Shown: positions 27,835 to 36,000 of the stretch, piece by piece
Numbering within the stretch: position 1 is the first letter of the stretch
Layout: every line of letters begins with the position of its first letter
Origin: a virus
DNA length: 64,000 bases
IMG/VR virus record: IMGVR_UViG_3300030098_006179
Span: 53,470-117,469 of that record
Strand: one strand, 5' to 3'
Position numbers and translations under genes: made by a program
The notes under the pieces: generated by a model
What the model was told of the DNA's origin: nothing
Database searches by the model: none
What the model saw: the letters and a program-made list of their open reading frames with translations, nothing else

Positions 27835-28584
27835 ATGGCTTATACAGTAACAGGTTTACCACGTTTTCAATTAACGTTAATTGGAAATACTTTTTTTGAA
27901 GGTTTTCCAGTAAATGCCGGACAAAGAATTGGATCATCAGTTAGAATAAATCTTCCTAGCAATTTACAAATTACAAACAGTGACACTCAAGAATGGTGTC
28001 CATCCACGTTTTCAATTGGCGATTTTGTTTCAGCAATAGGTCCAGATATGAATGGAGAGTATGTTTTAATAGATGGAGCCAAAACTGTAGAGTTAAAAAC
28101 TTTAAGTTGTCAAAAATACAAAACAGAAACACAAAGTAGCACTGGTCCTGCTGGAGAAAAAGGAGAAAAAGGCAATAGCGGAACAGGTTCCGCTGGAGAA
28201 AAAGGAGACGTAGGAGAAAAAGGAGACGTAGGAGAAAAAGGGGCGGTTGGTTCCCAAGGAAGCAAAGGTCAACCCGGAGAAAAAGGAGAAGGGGGAGATG
28301 AAGGTCCAAAAGGCGGAGTCGGATCAACTGGCGGCACTGGACCAAAAGGAGAAATCGGAAGTGATGGATCTCAAGGAGATCAGGGCGATACAGGAGCTAC
28401 CGGAAACACCGGCAGTAAAGGAGAACCCGGAGAAAAAGGATCAAAAGGTGAGGGTCTTGACTGGAACGACACACAGCAAAGTATATTGATTGGCGGAACA
28501 AAATTTGGACCAAGATTAATTGGAGTTTGTCAAAACGGAACTTATAAATATGTTTATGTTTTTGCCTCAGATCCAACATCATAA
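27835..28584 (+). CDS. Collagen-like tail fibre protein, short
   Basis: A 249-residue protein. Residues 1-100 are a globular beta-rich head. Residues ~104-207 are about 34 Gly-x-y triplets rich in Gly-Glu-Lys and Gly-Asp, which form collagen-type triple helices in phage fibres. The last ~42 residues form a small beta cap containing I-G-V-C, N-G-T-Y-K and A-S-D. The cap resembles the end of the next fibre gene and could serve trimerisation or receptor binding. An AGGA motif lies upstream. It probably forms a trimeric fibre on the tail tip. Confidence 0.82.
   Translation: MAYTVTGLPRFQLTLIGNTFFEGFPVNAGQRIGSSVRINLPSNLQITNSDTQEWCPSTFSIGDFVSAIGPDMNGEYVLIDGAKTVELKTLSCQKYKTETQSSTGPAGEKGEKGNSGTGSAGEKGDVGEKGDVGEKGAVGSQGSKGQPGEKGEGGDEGPKGGVGSTGGTGPKGEIGSDGSQGDQGDTGATGNTGSKGEPGEKGSKGEGLDWNDTQQSILIGGTKFGPRLIGVCQNGTYKYVYVFASDPTS
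28144..28455 (+). repeat. Collagen Gly-x-y repeat DNA
   Basis: The region encodes an uninterrupted Gly-x-y tract. Within it, 28195-28212 and 28213-28230 are perfect 18-base copies (GGAGAAAAAGGAGACGTA), with a partial third copy after them. Expansion by slippage or recombination could change fibre length. Confidence 0.9.
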
Positions 28585-28586
28585 AC

Positions 28587-30845
28587 ATGGCTCACACACT
28601 TTCAAATAATAGAATTTACAGAATGAGGATCGAGGAACATTACGATCCTCAAAGGCCAAGTTGGGCAGAAACTTCAACTGTATTTTTTTGGGATCATCCA
28701 CAAACCAAGGCTGGATATTTAACAAGACACTTTTTTTCAAAAAAAATTAATGTTAATGAAACCATTCCAGCTTGGACATACGACACTATACAAAGTTATG
28801 GATATGATTCTTCAGCTTGGTCCATGTCTAATCCTCCACCAATAACCGGACCCGTTCCAAACACTCAAGGAGTTTATTTTGGACAAAGAAATTTATTTGG
28901 TAAGGGTCTTATTGAAGGTTATAACATCGCAGATATTGATGTATTAAGATTTTGGCCTGTCGGAAGACCCGGTGCGCAAGGAGGTTTAGAAGCTTTTGCG
29001 ATAGGGGGCGATGGTGATGATGATACTATTTTTGCAGATGCTGGATCAATAATTACAAACGGACCTTTGTATACAGACTCTTCTAGTTGGACTCTTATAT
29101 ACAAAGAGGCTTGGTTATATAGCAGAAAAAATAGAGCAAAAACACTTCCCTCTTATACTGATTATTACGATTCAAAAAATTACATTTATCCGCCATTACC
29201 AGAAATAGGATACTGGAATCAACCCAGAGATATTGGTATCACATCTTGGACTTGGACTACTTATAGCGCATCTAACATGTATGTAGAATTTACTGATAGT
29301 TGGTATCAAAATAGATCAAGTTCAAATGCGCCCGGTACATTTACAAATCCACTTATATATACAAACACACACACATCTGCACCATACGCTGATGATTGTT
29401 CGTACACTCACGAAATTACTTCAAGACAAAAAGGAAATTCAGAATTAACCTCTGCTCCAGCTACAAATTCAACAGGAATTAATTTAACTAGCGAAACTGG
29501 AATAGTTTGGGATCCATTATTTAATGTTGAAGGAGTAGAAACTTCTATTTATATAAATTATTGCGATGATGGAACCGATTTAGACAATGATCAAAAAATG
29601 CTTTTAGCAGATCAAATTTGGGGAGGGAATTATTACGAAGGAGGATTTTATATTGAAAACAGAGGATTGGCATATCATTTAGCAAACGCTGTAAAATGGA
29701 ACGAGTTATCTTCCATGACTCAGCCCTTTATAGGAAACTTAACAGATCCAACCCTTTATGGTTCTTATGGAAGAGATGAGGATGGAAATTATGGCCCTAT
29801 ACCTCCATTAATGAATTTTAATGGAGGAGGAGAACAAACTTGGCAAAGTGATCCGAGTTGGAAAGATACCGAACCGTATGCTTCGTATCTCGATTGGGAT
29901 ACAGAATATAACAATTTAGAACAATATTATTCAAACACTTCAGAATATATAGTGTGTTCTTTTGTGGATTATCCAAATAATAGCTGGGTTAAAGTTTATA
30001 AACCAGCAGAGTTATTGGTTGATAATGCGCAAAATGAAAGAATTTGCCCTGAATATAATAAGGGAGATATTATCTTAGCCACGCAAAAAGAAAGCCCAGA
30101 TATCTGGGAGTTTATAGATTTAAATTCAGAAGGAAGACAGAAAATAAATTATAGTACACGAGGGACGCTAATACCATATCATGATTATTTTCCAAATCCT
30201 TATATACCTTTTGAAACTAGCTTTTTAATTCCTTCTGGACAACAAATTCCACCTTATAGTTTTAATTGTTCTAAATATACATATAGTAATGAAATACATA
30301 GAGACAGTGAGGGAACACAAGGAGCAAAAGGAGATCAGGGTGATAGCGCTGCAGGTTTCGAAGGTTCTAAAGGAGAGAAAGGTAGTTCTGGAGAAAAAGG
30401 GGGCGAGGGCGAACCTTTAAATGGAGACCCCGGAGACCAAGGAGAGAAAGGAGAGAAAGGTGGAGAAGGGCCAGCGGGAGAAACGGGATTAACTGGAGGT
30501 ACAGGCCCGAAGGGAGAAGTCGGAAACAAGGGTCAACAAGGCTTTGATGGAGCTAAAGGAGAAAAAGGAGGTGTTGGTTCTAAAGGCGAACCTACGCCGG
30601 GAGACGCTGGCGAATCAATAATAACCGGAAGTAGTTGGGGAACTGTAAATGGAGACCCATCTAATTATACAACCAGCACCAATGGAACTATGGAAATTCA
30701 GCTTGGAGACGCGGCACACACGGCAGGAAACGAAAGTACAACAATTCAATTTTCAAGAAAACATTTTGGAGTTTGTGTTGAAAATACTAGCGATCAACCC
30801 ACATACAAGGGAATTTATATTTACGCTTCGGATTTTATAGATTAA
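28587..30845 (+). CDS. Collagen-like tail fibre protein, long
   Basis: A 752-residue protein starting two bases after the previous stop. Residues 1-570 are an aromatic-rich (Trp, Tyr), beta-rich globular region without a recognised motif. Residues ~576-675 are Gly-x-y repeats, interrupted near E-P-L-N-G-D and near P-T-P-G-D. The final ~75 residues form a beta cap with F-G-V-C, T-Y-K-G and I-Y-A-S-D, similar to the cap of the shorter fibre gene upstream. The order head, collagen stalk, cap suggests a receptor-binding fibre. I see no chaperone gene behind it. Receptor specificity cannot be told. Confidence 0.8.
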   Translation: MAHTLSNNRIYRMRIEEHYDPQRPSWAETSTVFFWDHPQTKAGYLTRHFFSKKINVNETIPAWTYDTIQSYGYDSSAWSMSNPPPITGPVPNTQGVYFGQRNLFGKGLIEGYNIADIDVLRFWPVGRPGAQGGLEAFAIGGDGDDDTIFADAGSIITNGPLYTDSSSWTLIYKEAWLYSRKNRAKTLPSYTDYYDSKNYIYPPLPEIGYWNQPRDIGITSWTWTTYSASNMYVEFTDSWYQNRSSSNAPGTFTNPLIYTNTHTSAPYADDCSYTHEITSRQKGNSELTSAPATNSTGINLTSETGIVWDPLFNVEGVETSIYINYCDDGTDLDNDQKMLLADQIWGGNYYEGGFYIENRGLAYHLANAVKWNELSSMTQPFIGNLTDPTLYGSYGRDEDGNYGPIPPLMNFNGGGEQTWQSDPSWKDTEPYASYLDWDTEYNNLEQYYSNTSEYIVCSFVDYPNNSWVKVYKPAELLVDNAQNERICPEYNKGDIILATQKESPDIWEFIDLNSEGRQKINYSTRGTLIPYHDYFPNPYIPFETSFLIPSGQQIPPYSFNCSKYTYSNEIHRDSEGTQGAKGDQGDSAAGFEGSKGEKGSSGEKGGEGEPLNGDPGDQGEKGEKGGEGPAGETGLTGGTGPKGEVGNKGQQGFDGAKGEKGGVGSKGEPTPGDAGESIITGSSWGTVNGDPSNYTTSTNGTMEIQLGDAAHTAGNESTTIQFSRKHFGVCVENTSDQPTYKGIYIYASDFID
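30312..30611 (+). repeat. Collagen Gly-x-y repeat DNA, second fibre gene
   Basis: About 30 Gly-x-y triplets with two short interruptions. GGAGA/AAAGG words dominate as in the shorter fibre gene, so the two tracts can recombine with each other. Confidence 0.85.
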
Positions 30846-30853
30846 TATATATT

Positions 30854-31717
30854 ATGGCCCAACATTCATACATAATATCTGACCCAAGCGAAGGAGGCAC
30901 TTACGACGCTCTTTTAACGAGTTGTACTACATGCATGGCCAATGACACTTGTCCAGATTGTTCGTTGGACGCAACAATAACAATAGATGGCGTAGATCCA
31001 GATAGCGCTCCAACACCGGGATGGGCCTCTCAAGACATAACACAGGCAGCAACAAGAACTGCTAAAACTGATAGGTGGCCATATCAAATAATAACAAAAA
31101 CACAATCTATAAGCTGCAATTCGAATTGTGTATATTTAATAAGAATACAATACGCATTACAAACTTCTAGCGCAAGAAGGTCATTTTTTCAATGCGGACT
31201 TTCTGACATATGGCTAGTAGAAAGATGGAATAATGCAGGAGTAATTCAGGAATTATTTAATCCAGCCTCATCTTTAGTTTTTGATTATGATAACTCTCAA
31301 TTAGCTGACGATTATTCTGATATTAATTCAAAGAAAGCTGCTGGTTTCGGTGGATCTGCGTCAACTTATTTTAATCCTTATGGATTAAGAGAGGCTTATG
31401 ATGATAATTTAAATGACTTTGAAAGACACTGTGGAACACTTATGTTTTTTGCTAGGGGCAACGATACAATTAAATTTAGATTAGCTCAACATACAAATAT
31501 CAATAGTAATATAGATATAAATCCAGATTCATTTAATGATTTCGGTGGAGTCACAGAAGCTCCCACTTCAGACTATTCTGACTCTCATGGAAATTATACT
31601 GCTCAAGGAGTTTTTAAAGTAAAGGCTTATATAAGGCCAATCCCCGGAGATTTAAAATTGTCTAAAAAAACTTCAAACAATTTACAAACAGTAAAATACC
31701 ACCCTAAGCTTTATTAA
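30854..31717 (+). CDS. Cys-rich virion-module protein, unknown
   Basis: A 287-residue protein, last gene of the plus-strand virion block. Residues ~21-36 hold a C-T-T-C...C-P-D-C cluster that could bind zinc or form disulphides; further Cys occur near residues 90, 95 and 112. The rest is beta-rich with no recognised domain. There is no clear ribosome binding site; TATA-rich sequence precedes the ATG. Its last 14 bases overlap the 3' end of the convergent minus-strand gene. A tail tip or fibre accessory role is inferred from position. Confidence 0.66.
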   Translation: MAQHSYIISDPSEGGTYDALLTSCTTCMANDTCPDCSLDATITIDGVDPDSAPTPGWASQDITQAATRTAKTDRWPYQIITKTQSISCNSNCVYLIRIQYALQTSSARRSFFQCGLSDIWLVERWNNAGVIQELFNPASSLVFDYDNSQLADDYSDINSKKAAGFGGSASTYFNPYGLREAYDDNLNDFERHCGTLMFFARGNDTIKFRLAQHTNINSNIDINPDSFNDFGGVTEAPTSDYSDSHGNYTAQGVFKVKAYIRPIPGDLKLSKKTSNNLQTVKYHPKLY

Positions 31718-32402
31718 CCTTTTTCAATCTTTCAACAAGCTCAAACATTTTAAATTTAGGCAAATCAGAAACTGAAGTTAGTTTTTCTGCATCTTCATAT
31801 TTTTCTTTAATGAGTTTCTTTTTGATTTGCTCAAAAGTAACACCCTTGTCTTTCATAACGTTTTCTAAAACATTATAAGGATCTGACTTGTTTTCTGATG
31901 AGGTCTCTGGAACAAATTTTGTATCTCCAAGTTCTTCCGCGCTAACAATGTTAATTTTAAGAAAGTTTCTAACGCAGCGCACAAAAGCTCTATTCTCAGC
32001 AATTGGTCCAAGATATAGTTTTGCAAAGCTTTTTGTGTTTTCGTGAGACGCGTCACCAATAGATGAAAAAGTTACCTCTTCTCCTTCTGTTTCATAATTT
32101 GGTTTCCAAGTAATACTACAAGTAGCTATCACATAATTTGGTGAAGGAGATACCACATCGTACTTAACGTCTGTATACCCTCTAATTTGAGCTAGATCTT
32201 TGATCCCCCCAAGAAGAATAATTAATTGGTTATCTTTAAGTTTGGTTACGTCAGTTTCGCTTGTACGGTCTTTGTTTGGAACAAGGTGTTCTGTTTTAAT
32301 CATCTTGCGCCAATCAATTAGGCCATCTTCGTTGAAAACGTAATCTATACCTTTAATAAGACCATCTGTGTCACGCGTAATTTTATTCTTTTTGGAACTC
32401 AT
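31704..32402 (-). CDS. Possible single-strand annealing protein (Rad52/Erf-like)
   Basis: A 232-residue protein. Residues ~85-160 (I-A-T-C-S-I-T-W, then A-E-N-R-A-F-V-R-C-V-R-N-F-L-K-I) follow the pattern of phage annealing proteins, where an A-x-x-R-A-x-x-R-A-x-R-N helix ends in a V-S-x-E-E-L turn. Such proteins anneal complementary ssDNA during recombination. The C-terminal ~60 residues are charged and helical. It lies at the downstream end of the replication block that also carries RecA-like, SSB-like and nuclease genes, which supports the call. It has its own strong promoter with a palindromic operator. The family assignment is tentative. It ends at TAG inside the convergent gene. Confidence 0.5.
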   Translation of the reverse strand: MSSKKNKITRDTDGLIKGIDYVFNEDGLIDWRKMIKTEHLVPNKDRTSETDVTKLKDNQLIILLGGIKDLAQIRGYTDVKYDVVSPSPNYVIATCSITWKPNYETEGEEVTFSSIGDASHENTKSFAKLYLGPIAENRAFVRCVRNFLKINIVSAEELGDTKFVPETSSENKSDPYNVLENVMKDKGVTFEQIKKKLIKEKYEDAEKLTSVSDLPKFKMFELVERLKKVNKA

Positions 32403-32408
32403 AATTTA

Positions 32409-32437
32409 ATTAAAACACTAATTTGAATTAGTGTCAA
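32409..32437 (-). promoter_or_regulatory. Sigma70-type promoter for annealing-protein gene
   Basis: On the minus strand TTGACA (32432-32437) and TTTAAT (32409-32414) are separated by exactly 17 bases. The -10 box ends 6 bases before the ATG at 32402, so transcription would begin at about the start codon. The promoter overlaps the 3' end of the upstream glycosyltransferase gene. Confidence 0.75.
32415..32434 (-). promoter_or_regulatory. Perfect palindrome between -35 and -10, candidate operator
   Basis: ACACTAATT-CA-AATTAGTGT, a perfect 9+9 inverted repeat with a 2-base centre, fills the promoter spacer exactly. A dimeric repressor bound here would block RNA polymerase. It could also form an RNA hairpin followed by TTTTAATT and act as a weak terminator for the upstream gene, whose TAG lies inside it. 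Confidence 0.65.
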
Positions 32438-33554
32438 GCATTTTTAATATGTGAAAGTTTTGAACTTCTTTCCAGAAATCTTCGTTTTGTTTTATTTGTG
32501 TTGGTTGCTGTGGATTTTCAACATCGTTTCTGTTTTCATAATCACATATACTTTTATAAACTTTAAAATTTGATAAAACTGGACCATTAGAAATGTAATA
32601 TAGAGAATCTATATCTAAATCTTTTAATTCTTCTATGTCTTCTTTTTTGGGAATTTTAATATTATTTATAATATCGTTATCTAAATAATTAATCTTTTTT
32701 AAATTTGTTTCCTCTTCGCTTAAATAAGTCATTATGTTGTATTGAATGCCCATGCTTTGAATTTCATCAATAAAATCTGGATCATCATTCTTCTCTAGAA
32801 AAAACGCCATGTGGTGTACGTTTTGTTTAAACTGATTTAATAAATTTAAATTAATTCTTTTATTAGTTACAATAACGCATTTAAATTTAGACAATTGTTT
32901 TGCTAAATTTTGTTCATTAAAATATTTATCCATTCTTACAAGAATCACGTTTCCGCTATCGGCATCAATATCTGCTTGTTGGTCGGGGACAAACTGTATA
33001 CTTTTATTTTGATAATTGTCTCCAATGAATACTGTTTCAAAATTAATTTTGAATTTTAAATTTAAAAAATTAAATATAGATTTTGAAATTTCTTCTGGTT
33101 TAATTTTGTTTATGTCGCCACTAAAACGGTCATAGCTTGATTCTTTATTCCAATATGGATAATTATTATTGTTTTCTGTGTCTATGTAAACAATATTTTT
33201 ATCATGCATTGAAGCAATTTCTAGATCTATTCCATTCTCAGAAACGTGAAGAAGGGAATTTTTAATTATATAAGACAAAGAACTATGATCTAATGCATTT
33301 TCAAAATTAATACAATTATTAAATTTATGTTTTATATTTGAATTAAGTAAAATTATTTTAATTCCTTCTTTTTCAAGAATAGGAAAACACAAATTAATTA
33401 CATCAGCCCAGTTTCTGTAAAAGGGTAAATCTCTTCCTTCTCCCAAATATACAGTTATAAACTTATCGTAAGACATTGGATAATACTTTTCATATATCTC
33501 TGGTCTATCAATTTTTAAGCTAAGGTTATTAGCGTATGATTCAATTTCGTGCAT
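32418..33554 (-). CDS. GT9-like glycosyltransferase, C-terminal half (split)
   Basis: I place the start at the ATG at 33554 (378 residues) rather than an upstream one, because that would overlap the previous gene by 80 bases; this ATG follows the previous stop by 7 bases. Residues ~20-150 look like the second Rossmann half of a GT-B, heptosyltransferase-like enzyme: a strand K-F-I-T-V-Y-L-G, a helix, then L-S-Y-I-I-K-N-S-L-L-H-V-S and D-K-N-I-V-Y. The matching first half appears at the C-terminus of the upstream protein, in another frame. The last ~200 residues are unrecognised. It is probably a surface-sugar transferase, or one part of a two-protein enzyme. Confidence 0.62.
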   Translation of the reverse strand: MHEIESYANNLSLKIDRPEIYEKYYPMSYDKFITVYLGEGRDLPFYRNWADVINLCFPILEKEGIKIILLNSNIKHKFNNCINFENALDHSSLSYIIKNSLLHVSENGIDLEIASMHDKNIVYIDTENNNNYPYWNKESSYDRFSGDINKIKPEEISKSIFNFLNLKFKINFETVFIGDNYQNKSIQFVPDQQADIDADSGNVILVRMDKYFNEQNLAKQLSKFKCVIVTNKRINLNLLNQFKQNVHHMAFFLEKNDDPDFIDEIQSMGIQYNIMTYLSEEETNLKKINYLDNDIINNIKIPKKEDIEELKDLDIDSLYYISNGPVLSNFKVYKSICDYENRNDVENPQQPTQIKQNEDFWKEVQNFHILKMLDTNSN

Positions 33555-33561
33555 GATAAAT

Positions 33562-35442
33562 TTATTCTTTTGAAATTTTGTAAAAGTTTTTATTGTCAAA
33601 GAAAGAAGAGCTATACACCACCTTGAAATAGTCCGTAGCATTAACTAAATTTTTCAACCAATTCATATCATCCATCTCGTTTGAAAATGGAATAACTTTA
33701 TGAACATTTTCATTACTGTGAAAAAGGTCTTGATTTTCGTTTTGACAGGCTACATAAACATCATGATCTTTATAATCGTCTTTTATAGACTTTAATAAAC
33801 TAGTTGAAATTAATGATCCTCTACCACTCTTGGGGGCAATAAATAAAATTCTATTTTCATTTTCACTCAAAACGTCTTGCATTTTTACCGTTCTGCTCTC
33901 TGAGTTTTCTTTGATCGCAACTTGCCTAAAATAATTTTCAATACTTTTTCTGTCTGAACCTTTGGATAGCTCTGTCATCCAATATCTATGCCCTTCATCA
34001 TCATCCAGAACATTTTCTCTTTTTAGAATTTTTTCATACAAGCAGGTTATCCATTTCGCGTTATCCTCTACTTGTGGTATTTCTGCATTTGGGTCTTTTT
34101 TTATGTTTTCAAAATTAAAATCATAATTAGTATAATCGCAAGAATCTATGAAATCTTCTAAAAATTTTCCAACTGTATTTTTTGAAAAGTTTTTAATTGT
34201 CCATTCTCTAGCCCTTTTGCCAAGCTCTTGCTTCTCTGAATCGCTCATTTCTAAAACTTTTGATAATTGTTTTTGAATTGATTTTGGACACGTGGAAGCT
34301 TTTTTGAATTCTGTATTATGTTCTCTGTATTCAGACCATTCTAGAGGTAGTGAGCAAGCTTCTTCTTCGCACATTTCTTCTCCGCAGGAATAGTTTGTGA
34401 CCAAGGTTATTAGCTCTGCAAGTTTTGCTTCTTGTATTGGAATTTCTTGACCACCGCTTGTGAATGGGTGACAATATACATCCATAACATTATATACCTC
34501 ATTAAGTTCTTTTTCGGAAACGCCTAAATTGATACTAGTTGTATGAACCCCGTCCTTTTTACCACAGTTAGAACAGGGCGCGCCTTGCCCTTTAAAAACT
34601 CTTATTGTGTAGTCTCCACAAGCGTCACATTTATGAGTTGTTAATATATCTGAATGATCAACTCCATATTCGTCTGCAAGCTTATGAATATTCCAACCTT
34701 CAGAAAAATTAGTGTGAAGTAATAATTTTAAATTTTTATTTGTTTGTTGTTTTTTTAATAAAGAAAATCCTTCAAGTAGATTGGGTACAGATTTTCTAAG
34801 TTGGTTTCTAAAAACAAAACCTATAACAAAATCGTTAGGAGTTAAGCCAGCCTTGCTTCTTAAAAGCATTCTTTGATTATGGTCAAGCTTGTAAAAAAAC
34901 TTTTCATCTAATGCTCCATGTAAGGTCTTTACATTTTCTAGACCTTGTTTTTTCATATCTTTTTCTGCAAAATTACTCCATACCCAAAAGTTATCAACTT
35001 TTTTAGCAGCATTAATAGCCGTCGGTAAAATTGGAAGTGAATCAAGTGTTGTCCAAAGGGCTGATTCTATTTTGTTAAACCAAGGTCTAGGTATAGCAAA
35101 ATCTATTCCCCATATATCTTGGACGGCAATATAAACATCAGGCTTAAATTCTTTTACAACCTGATCAAGAAGATGGCTTCCGTATGCTGCCATTCTAGCT
35201 ACCTGTGGGTCTCTAGAAAGCTCTTCCATTTGTCTTTCGTCTGATGGTAAAGTGCCAACAGATTTCCAAGGAGTTCTTTTTAAGGCTGGATTACTTTGAG
35301 GTATTCCACAGCAGTAATGTAGTATTTCGTATTTGTTTGTAGAATACAAATAAGATAGAACCGCTCTGGCATTTCTACCAAAGCCTGTTTTGGCCAAAGA
35401 GAAATCGCTTTGAAACAATAATTTTTTCTTTTTTTCCGCCAT
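33562..35442 (-). CDS. Multidomain glycosyltransferase: GT4, zinc ribbon, DUF4214-like
   Basis: A 626-residue protein; the ATG at 35442 overlaps the upstream TAA (TAATG), preferable to a TTG six bases earlier. Residues ~1-440 are a GT-B, GT4-like glycosyltransferase (F-G-R-N-A-R-A-V near the N-terminus; P-F-T-S-G-G-Q-E-I-P-I-Q-E-A as the donor-binding Glu motif). A four-Cys zinc ribbon (C272, C275, C290, C293) is inserted in the second Rossmann domain. Residues ~450-515 resemble DUF4214 (L-Y-E-K-I-L-K-R then Y-W-M-T-E-L-S-K-G). Residues ~530-626 start a second GT-B domain that seems to continue in the next gene. Substrate unknown. Confidence 0.78.
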   Translation of the reverse strand: MAEKKKKLLFQSDFSLAKTGFGRNARAVLSYLYSTNKYEILHYCCGIPQSNPALKRTPWKSVGTLPSDERQMEELSRDPQVARMAAYGSHLLDQVVKEFKPDVYIAVQDIWGIDFAIPRPWFNKIESALWTTLDSLPILPTAINAAKKVDNFWVWSNFAEKDMKKQGLENVKTLHGALDEKFFYKLDHNQRMLLRSKAGLTPNDFVIGFVFRNQLRKSVPNLLEGFSLLKKQQTNKNLKLLLHTNFSEGWNIHKLADEYGVDHSDILTTHKCDACGDYTIRVFKGQGAPCSNCGKKDGVHTTSINLGVSEKELNEVYNVMDVYCHPFTSGGQEIPIQEAKLAELITLVTNYSCGEEMCEEEACSLPLEWSEYREHNTEFKKASTCPKSIQKQLSKVLEMSDSEKQELGKRAREWTIKNFSKNTVGKFLEDFIDSCDYTNYDFNFENIKKDPNAEIPQVEDNAKWITCLYEKILKRENVLDDDEGHRYWMTELSKGSDRKSIENYFRQVAIKENSESRTVKMQDVLSENENRILFIAPKSGRGSLISTSLLKSIKDDYKDHDVYVACQNENQDLFHSNENVHKVIPFSNEMDDMNWLKNLVNATDYFKVVYSSSFFDNKNFYKISKE

Positions 35443-35954
35443 TACCAACTGTCAAATGATTCAGTTTCTTTGGTTTGTGTTTCTCCATCTTCCTTGGGGG
35501 TATAGAATGAAAATGAAGAATCTAAAGCTTTCATAAGATACTGTTTCAACAGCCTAGCTTCTCCAAAAGTAAATCCAATGATGAAAGAAGTTTTATCAGT
35601 AGAGTCCTCTTTGTTTTCTTTATTTACCGCATAAGAAAAACCCACCTGTTTTCCTTCTCTTTCATATACTCCAAATTTGATTTTAGTAATTTGGTTTTTG
35701 CTTGAGTGGTACGCGCTAAACTCTCGGTTTGATTCAATGGAATCAAGAATTCCTCCTACTTCACCGGCACTTAATTTTACAATAACGTTCTTGTCTGGAA
35801 TTTTTTTATTTTTGACAAATGAACCCTGTCGCTTGGAAGAGTCCCAAGATGCCTGTTTGATCATTGATGAGAAGAAGGCCTTCTCGTTTGTGTTGTACCA
35901 AAAAGAACAGGCTGTTCCGGTTACTTTTGCATTTGGTTTATAAAAATGTATCAT
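35442..35954 (-). CDS. Single-stranded DNA-binding protein candidate
   Basis: A 170-residue protein with strands K-V-T-G-T-A-C-S-F, I-V-K-L-S-A-G-E-V-G-G-I and F-S-A-Y-H-S-S-K-N-Q, a pattern I associate with whirly/PC4-like phage ssDNA-binding proteins. It ends in a Glu/Asp/Thr-rich linker and a F-D-S-W tip, like the acidic, aromatic-ended tail with which SSBs recruit partners. It is next to the polymerase gene and has its own promoter and AAGGA ribosome binding site, fitting an abundant replication protein. The fold is inferred from motif pattern and context. The alternative is a generic nucleic-acid-binding protein. Confidence 0.58.
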   Translation of the reverse strand: MIHFYKPNAKVTGTACSFWYNTNEKAFFSSMIKQASWDSSKRQGSFVKNKKIPDKNVIVKLSAGEVGGILDSIESNREFSAYHSSKNQITKIKFGVYEREGKQVGFSYAVNKENKEDSTDKTSFIIGFTFGEARLLKQYLMKALDSSFSFYTPKEDGETQTKETESFDSW

Positions 35955-35971
35955 ATCTTTTTCCTTGTATT

Positions 35972-36000
35972 ATATTAAGTTTTTTTTGGGTGATTGTCAA
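35972..36000 (-). promoter_or_regulatory. Sigma70-type promoter for SSB-like gene
   Basis: TTGACA (35995-36000) and TAATAT (35972-35977) are 17 bases apart on the minus strand. An A8 tract lies in the spacer. The TGA stop of the upstream polymerase gene is contained in the -35 box. The start codon lies 17 bases downstream of the -10 and is preceded by AAGGA. Confidence 0.68.

Noticed and set aside
27971-28489. ORFs on both strands over the collagen tract
   Set aside because: Gly-x-y codons leave the alternative frames open; the leucine-rich or lysine-rich products are typical repeat shadows.
31700-31760. Terminator between the convergent blocks
   Set aside because: The two genes overlap by 14 bases and the region has AAGCTT but no GC-rich stem followed by T residues on either strand.
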